A stretch of DNA of 64,000 nucleotides from Thalassia testudinum (lineage: Eukaryota; Streptophyta; Magnoliopsida; Alismatales; Hydrocharitaceae), in the NCBI GenBank assembly GCA_037157565.1, contig JAZHRO010000003.1:64916501-64980500 (forward strand). The letters are read 5' to 3'. Every line of letters begins with the position of its first letter. Position 1 is the stretch's first letter. Positions 29,170-41,490 of the stretch are shown piece by piece. The translations under genes were made by a program, and so were the position numbers. Under the pieces are notes generated by a model that ran no database searches, had not been told where the DNA came from, and saw only the letters and a program-made list of their open reading frames with translations.

Positions 29170-31160
29170 AAGGGAGGCAGAAGATGACCCAAAGAAGATA
29201 CTAACAAATCTAGCCTAGCAATTAAGTTACCCAAGATGTTAGCATGCTGGTGATGGAGAGTGATGCCAAATGCTCGCTAGATGCAGGTGAAAATAGGGTA
29301 CTCTTGAGCTACTGTTGAAGGTTTCACATAATACACATGAGTAGTGACCTCCGGGAGTGCGCGGCGAGGAGGCACAAAGGCTCCTCAAGCAGATATGTGT
29401 GGGAAAAAGAGGGTGTGATGAAGGACACCCTAAGGCAGATGGGCTGACATGGACAAGCGTTGATCCACACTCGCCACTGTACCATAGGATGCATTAGTCT
29501 AGTTATCCCCCCGTAAAGTAGGAATTGGAGGAGAGACTTTAGGTGGTTGTTTCTGAAGGAGTGTAAGTCTCTCAGTTGCATGGTTGGGAAGTGGGTCAAA
29601 GAGGGCTTGAGAGGTTTAGCATTCTTCCTCGACAACCATTCCAGATCTTGAATGTCATCAGAAGCAACCTTAGTAACTGATTGACTTTCATGCTGCCTAT
29701 TATTGGTGTGTGTGTCCTAGAATGAGCCCAAATGTTCATCTTCCAAATAGAACCGATCAAGGGTGTTGCCCATTTTATTCTCATGTAAAGGTGGGTTGGA
29801 AGAAATAGGGGTATGAGTGTCCTCAACAATGACCTCCCCAGGTTTTTGTTCGATTCTATGATCCTAGGCCTGAGGTGTATAGATTTCTTCATCAAGAGTA
29901 TCCATTGCTTCCTTTTCTTCCCACTGTTTAAGAGGATATTTTTGTAGTCAAAAGTAGGTAGGAATCCGAATTTGGCTAAATTAGTAAGATCCTCAGGGGG
30001 TAAGCCCTCAAACAAAGCATATTTCCCAATGGAGTCACTAAATACTCTGAGTCTAGAGCCCTCAAAGTCATCATCATGTGTTTCTTCCCTGGGACTTAGA
30101 AAAATCTTCAAAGCCATGATCAAGTGTTTCTGATTCCTTCTCAAAAATCAAATCTTCATGTCCCTGAGACCAATATTAATCGAAGTCTTCCAATTCAGTA
30201 TCAATTCCCTCAAGGTAACTTGTGTTGGGTACCTGTAAATCCTTAAAATGTTCAATCACAGGTGTTGGTCCCCTAGGTAGAGGATTGTGGTTATTATCAC
30301 TTTCTTCCAATATGATTTCGTCCGACATCCAAGACTCCTGGAATTTGTTAACCTTAGAATGACAATCCTCAAGGAGATCTAATTGAGGTGCAAAGTCCTC
30401 AGAGGTGTAAAGTATAGGTTCAGCATCCCTAGGGTGGGGTGTAGATTTCATCTCAAAATGCAGAATGGGAGTTGGGTTGATTATTTGGCTGTGACCCATT
30501 TCATCAAATGTAACAAAGATACTATCATTCGGGTCAAGTTCATATAATGGGACCATCTTTCCCTTCTTTTGACTCCAATTAAGATCAAGTCGATAATCAC
30601 CAGGGTATCCTTCTGGTGGGTATATCTCATCTAAGTGATAGCTACTCCTCAAAACATGATCCTTGTTGTCATTATTTTCCTCAAAATTGTCTTGGTAATC
30701 GGGGGTATAGAGGTAGGGATCAGAATTGACTGTAGGAGGGTTGCTAAGCTGGATAATTTATTCAGTTAATCTTTGACTATTCCTCAAAATATCTCCCATA
30801 GAATTTCATCATTTCTTTCTATTTTGCATTTCTATCATTAAAGAGGAGAGACTACTATCAAATTGGGGAGGATAGTCAATCTCAGGTTCAAGTTGCTTAG
30901 GAGTATTAATCCAACCTTGATAAGAAAAATCCTTAAGGATGGGTGGGTTGGGTATAGTCATGGGAGAGCTAGGGCTGGGATACCCTTCTCTTAGGTTTTG
31001 CTCATCATCACTGGGTTGGGGATTAATCAGACCAATGCTCCTATAGTAGGAGTAGAAAGGATCCTATTGTTCATTAAATGATGGATAACTGCAGGTCATG
31101 GCATTGGGATTCTCTGTTCTTAGGTGAAAGTAAGAAATGCAGTAGCTATTGTTATCCATG
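29170..31160 (-). pseudogene. ORF-Y of E: unrecognised acidic protein, broken
   Basis: Reading from an ATG at 31160 (MDNNSYC) the frame passes several stops. The best piece, 30652-30176, is 158 residues open: YHLDEIYPPEGYPGDYRLDLNW, shortened here to its key words PPEGYPG and LDLNW, then FVTFDEMGHSQ, a Pro/Glu-rich run and YLEGIDTELED. It then continues as DDDFEGSRLRVFSDS and LPPEDLTNLAKFGFLPTF before a frameshift near 29935. Codons around it look like a decayed gene, not random sequence, because E' repeats the same residues. It is unlike ORF-X in sequence but similarly acidic and similarly placed. I do not recognise it. Confidence 0.6.
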
Positions 31161-31502
31161 ACTTGAAAAACACACCCCAATCAAATGCAATGCAATGGGA
31201 CTCTCCTTTTTCTTAGAGTAGATTTGAGTCAACCTCTAATCTATCGCTCAAAGTTATCAAATGGGGTCAAGTTTGCACCCATCATTCCTACTTTAGTGGT
31301 ATAAGAGGGGGCTGTGACTTGAGATCCCTGACAAGCTCTTTGGAGAAGAACAGAGGTTGGTTACATTCTTTCTTGGTGGCCAAAGAAGTTGTACAATCAA
31401 TTATGGGCCCTAAGTCAACCTTCGCGTGCCCTAGGACTAACACCTTACTTCAATGATACTCTCAAGTGACCTAGTGAGAAGTTACTCCAAGGATGGAACT
31501 AA

Positions 31503-31507
31503 GGGAT
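31503..31507. repeat. Left target duplication of B (GGGAT)
   Basis: GGGAT before 31508 and again at 61095-61099, identical. Confidence 0.85.
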
Positions 31508-33502
31508 TGTTGTAACAGTTTCGTCGAGTATTAAGAAATATATGCATCGTAGTATAATCGACAAAATCTCGCAACAGACATTTAAATTTATAAGCTCAGA
31601 ATCTAAAAGGAGTCTGAGGTCGTTCGTAGGGAGAAAATATGGAACTCACACATTAATCTTCATTTGTAATAGATGAACACAATCAATTGATCACAATAAC
31701 AGATATTCAATAAATAAAACTACTCAGATTGATATTCAATGCAATCTAATATCTCAGGAGTTCATGGAATCAAAAAGGAAAGAGAATAAAAACAATGGTG
31801 ATTTGAAAACCACTTATTCTCTTTAATTAAGCATGCATTCAATTACTCAAATTATTCAACAGTGCTCAGAATAACCCTCAATCAAATGTCAGGAGTATAG
31901 CATCAGACGACTTAAGTGTCAACAGAACACAATGCCTCACAGAAGGAACACAAGCACAAGGCTTTCTTCAAAGAGCCTTCTCCTTCTTCTCTAAAGCCTT
32001 CTCAAGTCTTTCCTTCAAGCTTGCAATGACAAAGGCTTCTCTCACAAGCACACGGCTAACACCTAGCCATTCTTCCAGCACAAGGGCAGTTCCTTAGAGA
32101 GTAAAACCTTCCCCCCTCTCTCTCAGAAGTCTCTCCTCTCTTCTCTCTCAAACCTGGGTACTCGATTGGGTATACGGGTATGCATAGTAATTGGGTAATC
32201 AGGCGTGAACAAGGACCAGGCCTCCAGGCGTGTGTCGAAGGTGAGGAGTGGATAGGTATAAGTGAAGTGGGGACCCGACCCCTGTGTGCTTGGGCAACGA
32301 AGTTGAGGCATGAATTCATCTTACACGCAGTCGCGACCAATTCAGCATACGATGTTGGACTATCCCACTTGTTTCTTCCTTCGTGCATAGAAACAGGTGA
32401 TGCTGCCTAATTGACGTAGCTGCTGAGGTTGGAGTCTTTGGTTGACGACCTATGAAGGGTCCTGGAAATGGGCCGCAGTTTTGAAGGTAGTAGTAGGGTC
32501 AAAGCTGCTCAAAGCACAACGGTCGTGGTCGAGGAAGACGGCGATGACGGTGAACGGCAAATACCTAAAAGAAGAAATAAAGCCTCACAATCCTGTCAGA
32601 AATGTTCAGAAGGTTCACCTGAGGACGGAGAAGGCAATGGCAGAGTCCTCGTGCCGTGGGAGTAGGTGTAGAGGTCGGGCGAACTTAAGGAAGGTGTTCG
32701 GAGGCAGGTGTGTTCGGTGGGTCATTGGAGTGGGTGGAATGTGAAATAGGAAGAGGGGTTTTGTTCACGGAGGTGTGGCAGAGCTTTTGGTGGTGGTTGC
32801 ATGAAGTTTGGTGGTCTGTGGTGGTGTGGGGGCTCGCTGAAGTTTGGCCGGAGCGAAGGAAGATGGTGTGGTGGAGGTTGTGTTGTCAGTCGAAAGAGGG
32901 AAAGAAAGGGATAGGGAGATTAGGAGGAGAAGAGGGAGAAGTTTGACCTAAATAAGGGATGAAGAGGAGGAAGATTCCCACATCGGTATGATGGCTTGAC
33001 ATGGAGAAGATGAACTCTCTGTTGAGAGAGGGTAGTGACAACGATGAGGCAGGTGGCTCCTACTGTGGCTGGCGAGGAGCAGAGGAAGGTGAGGAAGGAG
33101 GGCTGCCTGATTTGTCCATCTAGTGGCTAGAAGAAGGAAGTCGAGGATGGTCACCGAAGCTTGGTCGGAGACGTCGGGGAAGGAGTTGAAGAGGATTTTG
33201 GGGCCTAAACCTTACTAAGGAACTAGGCTTTGCAATGAGGAAGTTTTTATAGAGCTTTTGAGTAAGTTCTAAACAGGAAATAAGCCTAAATTGGCTTTTC
33301 TTGAAGCACAAGAGACCCACGAATCTCGTGGATTCTCTAAGGCAAACAAGGATGATTTGGGATCCCAAATTGGTGCCAATCAATTCTTCATGGTGTAAAC
33401 ATCAATCCCACCAAATTTGGTCAAGACTAGGCTTAATCAAAGGCTGCCTAGAGGTCAGTTGACCTCCAATGGCAGCATGGACTGATTTGCAAAGAAGATG
33501 AC
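31508..33502 (-). repeat. 3' LTR of B, 3' part
   Basis: Collinear with 58417 to about 60431 of the 5' LTR. Minus-strand end is GTTACAACA. TATA at 33244-33253 (minus). A hairpin at 33311-33338 (CCACGA / TCGTGG core) lies about 60-85 bp upstream of it. No genes; the frames at 32056-32946 recur decayed in the other LTR. Confidence 0.85.
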
Positions 33503-36203
33503 TTATAGAGACACCATCATAAGCCATAACTATCACATTTTGACCCAATTATGTCAATAAATGCTCCTACATAACTGCCAGAGAGTCATAAGTCACTACA
33601 TAATCATTCTGAGGGAAAAATAATAAATTAGGGTTAAAACTGTAATTTTACCAGCATATCATGAATGCAGTAAAGCCATGGGTTTTCCTAGGGGTTAATT
33701 AAGTGTCAAATGGTCCTAAAAGGCTAACAAGTGGGTTAGAACAATCAGAAAAGGGTTTGTACGTGTTCTGAGAATTAAATGACTTTTTGAAAACCCTAAA
33801 AACTGACTCGCTTAATTAACTGAGGTTTTGATCAGAATAAAATTCACCTAAACCCTCTAAAATTCATAAAAATATTCTATAGGATTTGGAACCTTCAATT
33901 TGACCATCAGAACCCGTTTTGACCCAGAACAGACTCTCAGACAGACATTTGCCCTAATTTGGGTCTTTACATAAATTACCTAGTCAAACGTGATCAAAAC
34001 CAAAATCCAACTTCATTAGATTACTTAGGTCCAAATTAGGTTTATACCAAAATTTGTATCCAAGATATGCTTGACCTAGTTTGCAACTTGGTTCTTCTGT
34101 CTGATTACATTCCTACCCTTAACTTTCAAAATCTTTTCAAACAAACCCCTAACTTTGTCGTTGTTCTCACAAAAAGGTCCCTACTGCCATTAAACCTATT
34201 CCTACTTGCTCCGGCAACCTTAATTTGGAAAGAACTCCTTGATTTCTTGACAAATCCCTTTTAAATTTGAAAGGGAAGTTCGTCAAGAAATCCCCCTCCT
34301 TTTCAACCAAATCTCACGCCCCAAAACCTTCCCAATCTCTCATGCGAACGCATGAGAGATTTGGGTATCAAAGAATTTCCCAACTTTAGTGAGCTTTCCA
34401 AGCTTGGGAATCTTGTTTCCCAAGCCCAAAACCTCCTCTTGAGGTCTATAAAAGAACCCCCTGATCATACCGTCCTCCTTACGCTCGAAATCAGCTAAGA
34501 TTCCCCCTCAATTCCACTCTCTCTCTCGATCGAAAGCTCCTCAACATCCGGTGAGTCCCTCTGTCCATCTTCATCCTCCGTTCGCGATACCGGTAGCAGA
34601 GTCATCCTCCTCGCTTCTTCCCACGTCGAGCCGTACCAGTTGACGCCCTAACCTCCCTCTTCCTCGCCGTTCCTCTCTCTATGGAGCTATTCTCTTCTCC
34701 AGCACCGGCACCACTCTAACCAGTGCCTTCTCTTCCCCACTTCGTCTGTTGGTACCCTCAACTACTCCCTAACCTTTTCCTCATCACACCAATACTATCA
34801 ACACGCCATTTCGACCTCGACCATGCCTCCGGGACTTCGTCTTCCATCGCTCCGACCACACCTACAGTGAGGAACATCTCACTCCACACGCCACCAAACT
34901 CCTTTCCGCCTACCTCAAAACTTCCACCACATCTCTCTGCTCATTTCCCCTCTCCTATTTCACCCTATTGCCCCCTCCAACGCTCCATCAAACAAACCCA
35001 CTTCCATTCATCTCCTCTGTCACTGACTGTCCCACCACACAACCTCTCACGCCACATGACCATCACCCACACATTCGCCGTGGTCCGGCAAAGGTTTTGA
35101 GCAAGTTTAATTGGGCCACGAGGCCATATTTCTACTTTCAGGCATTCGCCCCCTCCGCCATTGACGTAGCATGCCTCAAGCTTGCTTGAAGCTCTAATCA
35201 AACCTGCAGCTCCAGGACCTTGACTCCAGACAAAACAAAATTGGCCCAAGAACGTCTTGACACGGTCAATTGGAGCCTTTGACAGCTCCTTACGCACGAA
35301 TTAGGTGAAGGAAGCAACAACAACCTACGTGAGCAAAGTGGGAGCAGATAGTCACACATCAGAAGCCACTGAAGCGAAGGATACGCATAAATTGAATTTT
35401 TCAATAGGGCTCTTTGCCTTCAAACAAGGGGTGAGGTCCCTCTCACCCACACACACCTGCGCCTCATCTGTGACCTCTGCCTGCGAACCTGGCCTAACCC
35501 GTTAACTTGCCTAATCCTTACTCCTTGCTCATCACCCACTGCCGGTGAGCCCGGACCCGGGTACGCTAGGTCCGATAACCCGATTACCCTATAGCTCTAG
35601 GAGAGCAGATCCTAAAGAGAGAAAGAGAGAAGGAGAGTCTACGTGGGTTGTGGGGGATTTTGCTTCAAAGAGAAACAGTTGACACTTAGCCGTTTGAAGG
35701 ACCTTCCTCTCTGTGTGAAGAATAAAGAAAGAAAGAAGGAAAGAAGAAGGGCTAAAGGCAAGAAGAGAAGAATAAGGGCAGAAGAAGAAAAATAGAGAAG
35801 AGAAAGAGAAAAGAAGAAGAAGAGAGAGGCTTAAGCAGTTTAAGCCATCTGATTAATAAATCAGACGATTAGTTTGGTTGCATTTCATTTCATATATACA
35901 TTGAGTTCATTAGCTATCATTGTAAGGAGTATCTGGTGATCTAAATCACCATTTTGATCTAAATCACTATTTTACTCCATTATTTTTATACTCTGACACT
36001 TGATCCTAGTACTATTTTATTCTGAAATAATTTTTGCTTATAATTTCATAGCTTTCTTGTCTTAAATTGCAATTCTTAAGAACAAAATTCCATATTGCTC
36101 CTTGTATTCGACCTCGGAACTTTTTCGAGTAATAAAAATTATTTGTTTGAGAGCTATTTTGGCTAACGTGACAACTTTAAAACACTGAACTAGCACCAAA
36201 GCA
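33503..36203 (+). repeat. Solo LTR S (2701 bp)
   Basis: Single LTR, related at its start to A (CCATAACTA, CATTTTGACC), flanked by perfect ATGAC duplications (33498-33502 and 36204-36208), inside the 3' LTR of B. The uninterrupted site is visible in B's other LTR at 60420-60435. It is most likely left by recombination between two LTRs. TATA at 34447-34454. The U3 hairpin at 34334-34361 has 13 perfect base pairs around AA. The small frames at 34723-35505 are not genes. Confidence 0.88.
34334..34361 (+). promoter_or_regulatory. U3 hairpin of S
   Basis: AATCTCTCATGCG / CGCATGAGAGATT around AA, perfect 13 bp, ending about 85 bp upstream of the TATA box. Confidence 0.7.
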
Positions 36204-36208
36204 ATGAC

Positions 36209-36874
36209 AAACCTAGGGGGCTATTTGAAAGGATTTTGAAAGCTAAGGGGCTAATTAAGAGAGAAAGAGTGCGACTGGACTAAAATGCAAACTAGGCAAG
36301 ATGAACTCTAATTGGGTCAAAATATTGGTATAAATCTAATTTTGGTCAAGGAATCTGATGGTGAAGTCAAATTTCATTTTTGATTAAGTTTGACTGAGTA
36401 ATTTTCATATAAACCCAAATTAGCGTAGAACTATGTTTGTGACTCTATTTAAGGTCAAAATAGGTTCTAAAGGACAAATCAAGGATAACAAACCTCATGG
36501 AATATTATTCTATGAATATTAAGAGATTTAGATGAATTTTAACCTAACCAAAACCTCTGTAATTTAAGCAGGTCTGAAATTAGGGTTTTAGGTGCTGTAT
36601 TGGTTCTCGAAATACGTGAAACCCCGTTTATATCTGCATGGACCCTCTTGTTAGACTTTAGTTCTCATTAGATCTTAGATTAACCCCTGGGAGGCCTCAT
36701 TATTATTCTGCATTCATGGTATGATATTAAAACTGCAGAATTAGCCCTGATTTAATGTATTCCTCTCAGAATGGATGTGCAAGTAATTACGAATCTAAGG
36801 CGATTATGTAGTAGCATTTATCACTTGATTTTGATTGATTAAAGTTAGTTATGTCTCATGATGATGTTATCATC
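36209..36874 (-). repeat. 3' LTR of B, 5' part
   Basis: Collinear with about 60430-61094. On the minus strand it starts TGATGAT, with inverted repeat TGATGAT / ATCATCA around AAC. With 31508-33502 it gives 2661 bp, against 2678 bp for the 5' LTR. Confidence 0.85.
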
Positions 36875-38557
36875 ATACCCCCATGCCTAACTTTTGCTAG
36901 TCCCTTAGCAAAATCTTATGGAAAGAACTAGACTTCTAGTCCATGATTTTATGTTCAGATGCCAGATTTTTACTCTCATGTAATTAGGTCAAAATGCTAA
37001 TGATAGGCCTAGAGGTATTCAAGTATCAATCAAGATCCAGGCCTGACCAGCTTCAGCTTGAGTCTATCGTGAAGGTTTCTAAGGACACGCAAAAATTACC
37101 CAAGGTTCATTGAACCCAGTGATTAAAGCACCCGTGTGTAGAATGTAGCATGTCTAGGTTCAGTTTGCTAGTGCATTTTTGTAAGAGAGAGATAGAAAAG
37201 GAATTTCTCATTTGGAGAGTTTTTCTCTCTTTTCTTTTTATTTTTCCCTAGTTCCAACCTCTAATTGGCCTTAAACACGGCCTGTATCGGATTCCTTGTC
37301 CCCACCATCAATCCTCGAAGGGTCCCTAGCTTTTGATGCTTCGGGATAGCACTGCCCATGGAAAGCCCTGATCCCTGGTTTTCAACACTTCGGGATAGTG
37401 CCACCCATGGTGTTTTGTAGCCAATTCAGGCCCTGGCAATCGACATTTCGGGATAATCCCACCGATGGCACCTGAACCAGCACAAGGTGCTTACATGCCC
37501 TTGGTAGGATATTTAGATATACTAAGAGACAAGCACCTAGGAGACTATATGCTATTATGCATCTTCTAGGGGAATTTCCTACCTCTCCACGTCGGGAATT
37601 CATCCAATCATCTTGTGTTGTCGAGCCGTTCCTACATTAGATTTTTTAGATGGCTTTTCAGAACAGAACACTTTTGGCATGTTTTTCTTTATTAAGTGCA
37701 CTAAACTAGACTTAGTGTGTGATTTTGGGTGCTTAGGTTACCAAAGTCATTCAAACCAAAAAGCAGGCAACAGGGCTGAATAATTCCTAAGCCTTAGACC
37801 TACAACATCAGCCTCACACTTTCCTCAACCTCTTGATGATTAATCTGGATCTTAACAAATATGTGAGTGTTTAAACCCTGAAACGGATCCAAGAGGCCTA
37901 AGATCAGCACTCATACTAATCTCTTTATCTCTTTGTTTTCAGGACTTATTTTTTTCTTTTGATTGGATCTAAAACTTAAGTACCTTCCATAATCAATTGC
38001 TATGACTATCACTTTTTGTTTTTTGATTTTTACTCCTTTTTGACATTTGAATTTTCATCCTCTTTTCCTCCTCAAGAAAGATTTGCAATAATTTCTCAAA
38101 ATTTCCTACCCTTTCTCCAATTTTTTTTCTTTCACTTTTTTTATTTTTTCGTTATTTTTTGAATATGTATATTTTTGTGTGAACACCTCAGAGAATTGAA
38201 TTTCCATATGTTTGCACTTTAACACTCCCCTATGACTAAGTTTTGCAATGTCCTTGTTGTAAACCTGGAGGGTACAAATTTAGTTTGGTTTAGACTTTTA
38301 GAATAGGATCAAAGGGTGGGTGAACGAGTCGAGATGACTGTTGCGAAAAATTTCTAGCTTTGATACAAGTATCAAAGGTGGAGTCGATTGTTCTAAAGTT
38401 GAACTGAAAAGTACGGTAAGAGTGTAGCTCAAAAGAATGATCAGAAGGGTCTTGGTTTTTTTTTGGAATGACAGGTTGCCTCCTGTTAAGTGCTAAATTT
38501 AATGCCTTCAGCCAAGTAGAAAGTGCTCAAGGAGAAGGGGTGGTCAAATTAGATGAT
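36875..38557 (-). other. Structured 3' tail of B
   Basis: Polypurine tract at 36875-36890 (minus TTAGGCATGGGGGTA). Triple repeat 37330-37475. H3 palindrome 37505-37524 (one mismatch). Internal polypurine tract 38224-38262 (decayed, GGACATTGCAAAACTTAG). H2 38358-38377 (perfect CTTTGATAC / GTATCAAAG). H1 38471-38486 (perfect ACAGG / CCTGT around AGGCAA). Same order as in A. No gene. Bases 37950-38220 are T-rich filler. Confidence 0.7.
38546..38557. repeat. Left target duplication of the LINE
   Basis: CAAATTAGATGA here and CAAATCAGATGA at 43659-43670, 11 of 12 identical. Confidence 0.8.
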
Positions 38558-38582
38558 TTTTTTTTTTTAAACAGTGAGGAAA

Positions 38583-38601
38583 GCTATCGTTAAACGATAG
38601 C
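38583..38601 (-). other. 3' terminal hairpin of the LINE
   Basis: Perfect 9-bp inverted repeat GCTATCGTT / AACGATAGC with a single central base, about 13 bp before the poly(A). Some plant LINEs and their SINE partners carry a 3' stem-loop recognised by the RT (established for stringent-type LINEs); the role here is inferred. Confidence 0.65.
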
Positions 38602-38689
38602 AATCCGGAGGGTAATATATTTCACATCAAATAAAACATTACAAAATAGATCCCCAACTATGTATGAGGGACCAGCATTCATTTACAAT

Positions 38690-39250
38690 TTTCTCACAAC
38701 TAACCGGTCTCTCCTGAAAAAGCTTTTCGTTTCACGCCCTCCACACACACCACAAGGTGGCAGGCATACACCTGCACGACCGTCTAGGATTGTCAAACCT
38801 CTGCCAAAGGGAGTCCCAGGAAGGTAGAGGTTCCAGGCACATCTTCCTCCAAAGCTTGTATGTGACCAGGCATGAAGAAAAAATATGCAAAGCACTGTCA
38901 GTGTGTAAACCACAGAGATGACAGGCATTCAAAGTAGTCCTCATTCTTCTGTGTCTAAGGTTGCTAGTGATCAAGCCTTCCCGTCTGCATAGCCACAAGA
39001 AAATTTGAACCTCCAAAGGGATCTTCAATAGCCATATTTTCCTGTCAATTGGATCACTCTCCATATCTATGTTTGATCTGATGATCCTCTCATAGTACTG
39101 CTGCACCGAGAAGACCCCATTCCAGCCATACGTATCAACCATATTCTTCCTAGGATGCATCTGCTGCAGTGTAGCCAACAAATTCTGCCTATCCTCCCAT
39201 AGCCGAGTGCCAGATCTGCTTTGCTCATGACCTTCCAGCCTCTAGCACCC
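38690..39250 (-). pseudogene. zf-RVT C-terminal domain of the LINE ORF2
   Basis: The open piece 39181-38732 shows DRKIWLLKIPLEVQIFLWL, then RRMRTTLNACHLCG and DSALHIFSSCLVTYKLW. This gives the C-x2-C and H-x5-C spacing of the zinc-binding domain found after RT in plant L1 elements. The domain is presumed to bind template RNA. Bases 39250-39975 are the degraded thumb and connection region, with visible words such as LPMKCLGLPL but several stops. Confidence 0.75.
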
Positions 39251-39975
39251 CTCTACAGCAGACCACAAACTGCTGACAATGGCCTCCTTATCTGCAGCAG
39301 CTGCATATGCCCTCGGATATGTATCTTTTAGAATCCCCAAACCTGTCCATTGCTCATTCCATAGACTGAAATCATAGCCATCACCAAGCCTATGCTACAA
39401 CAGATGCCAGTTGTTGCTGATTGCACGAGTAACAGATCGCCAAAAAGGGGATGACTTCACTGGTTGTAGCCTCTTCAGTGCTCTATTAGAATCACCATAA
39501 CTATCTTTGATTAAGTCTACCATTATATCATCCTTGCAGTCCAAAATCTTGATGGCCCACTAGATCAGGAGAGCTTCATTGAACTCCTTGAGCACCTTAA
39601 TCCCCATACCACATGTCTCCTTCGGCCTACATATCTTTTCCCAGCTGATGGACTGCATAAAACCTCCCTCATGGCCAGCTCCTTTCCAAAAAAATCTTCT
39701 CCGCATAACATCCAATCGTTTCCAAATAGATTTTGGGGCCTTAAAGATGCTGAAGTAGAAGACCAGGATGTTGTTATGACTGAGTTAAGGAGGATTAATC
39801 TCCCACCCTTCGATAAGAATTTACTACTCTAGCCTTTCAACTTACCAGAAACTTTATCAAACAAAATATTCCAGTCATTTTTCTTCAGCTTTGCAGCTCT
39901 CAATGGCAGTCCTAGGCACTTCATTGGTAACTTAGCTCGAGGTGATCCCAATGTATTCTCCACCTCCTTCTGCTC

Positions 39976-40900
39976 CTACTCATTCATGCCAAAACATATC
40001 AGAGTAGATTTTTCCTTGTTCAATTTCAGGCCTGAGATGTCCCAAAAGATCTTTACCATAAGCCCCAAAGCACGTGCAGTAGGATTGGTCCCTTTCACAA
40101 AGAAGACTGTGTCATCTGCATATTGCAAAATGGGAGCCAAGGTTCTTCTGTTGGACAGTGAATACCCTCTAAAGACCCCCACCTTTGCCAATCTGCATGC
40201 ATATCTAGCAAGCCGATCCACTGCAAGGTTAAAGATCAAGGGGGCTAGAGGACATCCTTGTCTAACCCCACGTTGAGGTTGAATCCAAGCACCACATGGC
40301 TTCCCATTGATCAATGGGGAAAAGGAGGCAGTTGTGATACAACGTTTCATCCACTGGATCCAAAGAGGAGGGAATCCTCTCCTTTTAAATACCTCCCAGA
40401 TATAAGACCAAGAAATCGAATCATATGCCTTTTGGAAGTCAACTTTCCACATGAATGCCTTGCAGTTCCTTCTGTGCCATCCACTAACCATTTCTTGAGC
40501 TAATATGAAGGATTCTTGGAGTGATCTATTGAGCAAAAAAGTAGACTGCACAGGGTGGATTAGGCTCTGAAGAACAGTTCTCAGTTGATTTGCTAATATC
40601 TTGCTCCCTACAAGGTAGATGGAATTTGATAATGAAATCGGCCTGAAGTCTGAAAACTTCTCTGCTCCCATTGTCTTTGGCAGTAGGAAGAGATATGATT
40701 TGTTGATCTTATCAAAGCCAACATTTCCCTTCTCAAACTCTCTAATGAATTCCATCACCTCATTGCCCACCACACTCCACATTTCTCTATAAAAGAATAC
40801 TTGTATCCCATCAGGGCTTGGGGAACCTTCCATATTAAGCTCTTTAATTGCCTACAGGGTCTCCTGTTTAGAGATGGCTGCTGTCAGTTGAGAAGCCTAT
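39976..40900 (-). pseudogene. Reverse transcriptase of the LINE ORF2
   Basis: Primes on nicked target DNA and copies the LINE RNA. The 285-residue open piece reads GSPSPDGIQVFFYREMW, then FRPISLSNSIY, ILANQLRTVL, QSTFLLNRSLQ, KVDFQKAYDSISW (first catalytic Asp), QRGVRQGCPLAPLIFNLA, and the catalytic loop QYADDTVFF near residue 240, then GLKLNKEKS. All signature residues are intact here. The upstream pre-RT part continues in 40939-41382 ([20 protein letters not shown]) with stops. The enzyme as a whole is inactive because the frame is broken on both sides. Confidence 0.9.
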
Positions 40901-41490
40901 TCTCTTGTCACACTAGGTGCATCATTCCCTGCCATTCTCTATTCCCCTCTCTTAATTGCCCGAGAGGCTCCCCTATAATATTTGATAGCTTCTGACCTTA
41001 TTTCCTGAATGGATGAGGTCCTATGTCCATTTTTTAAAATAGAAGAAATAAAGTTTGCACGCCTCCTAGAGCTAGCCGCAAGATGGAAGAATTTCGTGTT
41101 GGCATCTCCCTCCTTAAGCCACAATTGTCTTGATCTCTCCCTCCAATCAATCTCCTATTTGAGGTCCTCTTCCATTATCACATCCTGCCACATCTTCCGA
41201 TCTGCAGGTTCCTCCTCTGATAGAAGACCTACTGCTTCCTTAAATTCCAACTCCTGGGTGTTACTCAAAGCCTCTACCCGCCTTTGATGCCTCAAAGTGT
41301 TCACAGTAGCACCATACTCTTTCAAGATTGTGCGCAAGGTTGCAAGCTTGGATGCCAATCTGACAGTAGCAGAACCCTCCACCTTTTTAACTTGCTACCA
41401 TGAACTGATCATCTAATGGAACCCCGGTTCATTCAGCCATGATCTTCTAAGTTTGAAGTATGAGCCGACTTGGATCTCTTCCCCACTATC

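Larger units (their letters stand above)
27742..31507 (-). mobile_element. Element E internal region
   Basis: Contains a polypurine tract (27742-27772; CATGGGGG-type on the minus strand), triple repeat 28185-28345, palindrome H3 28368-28387 (TAGGATAT / ATATCCTA), tail and ORF-Y. Interrupted at 31507 by insertion of B; the continuation is 61095-61194. No gag-pol is seen. Confidence 0.65.
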
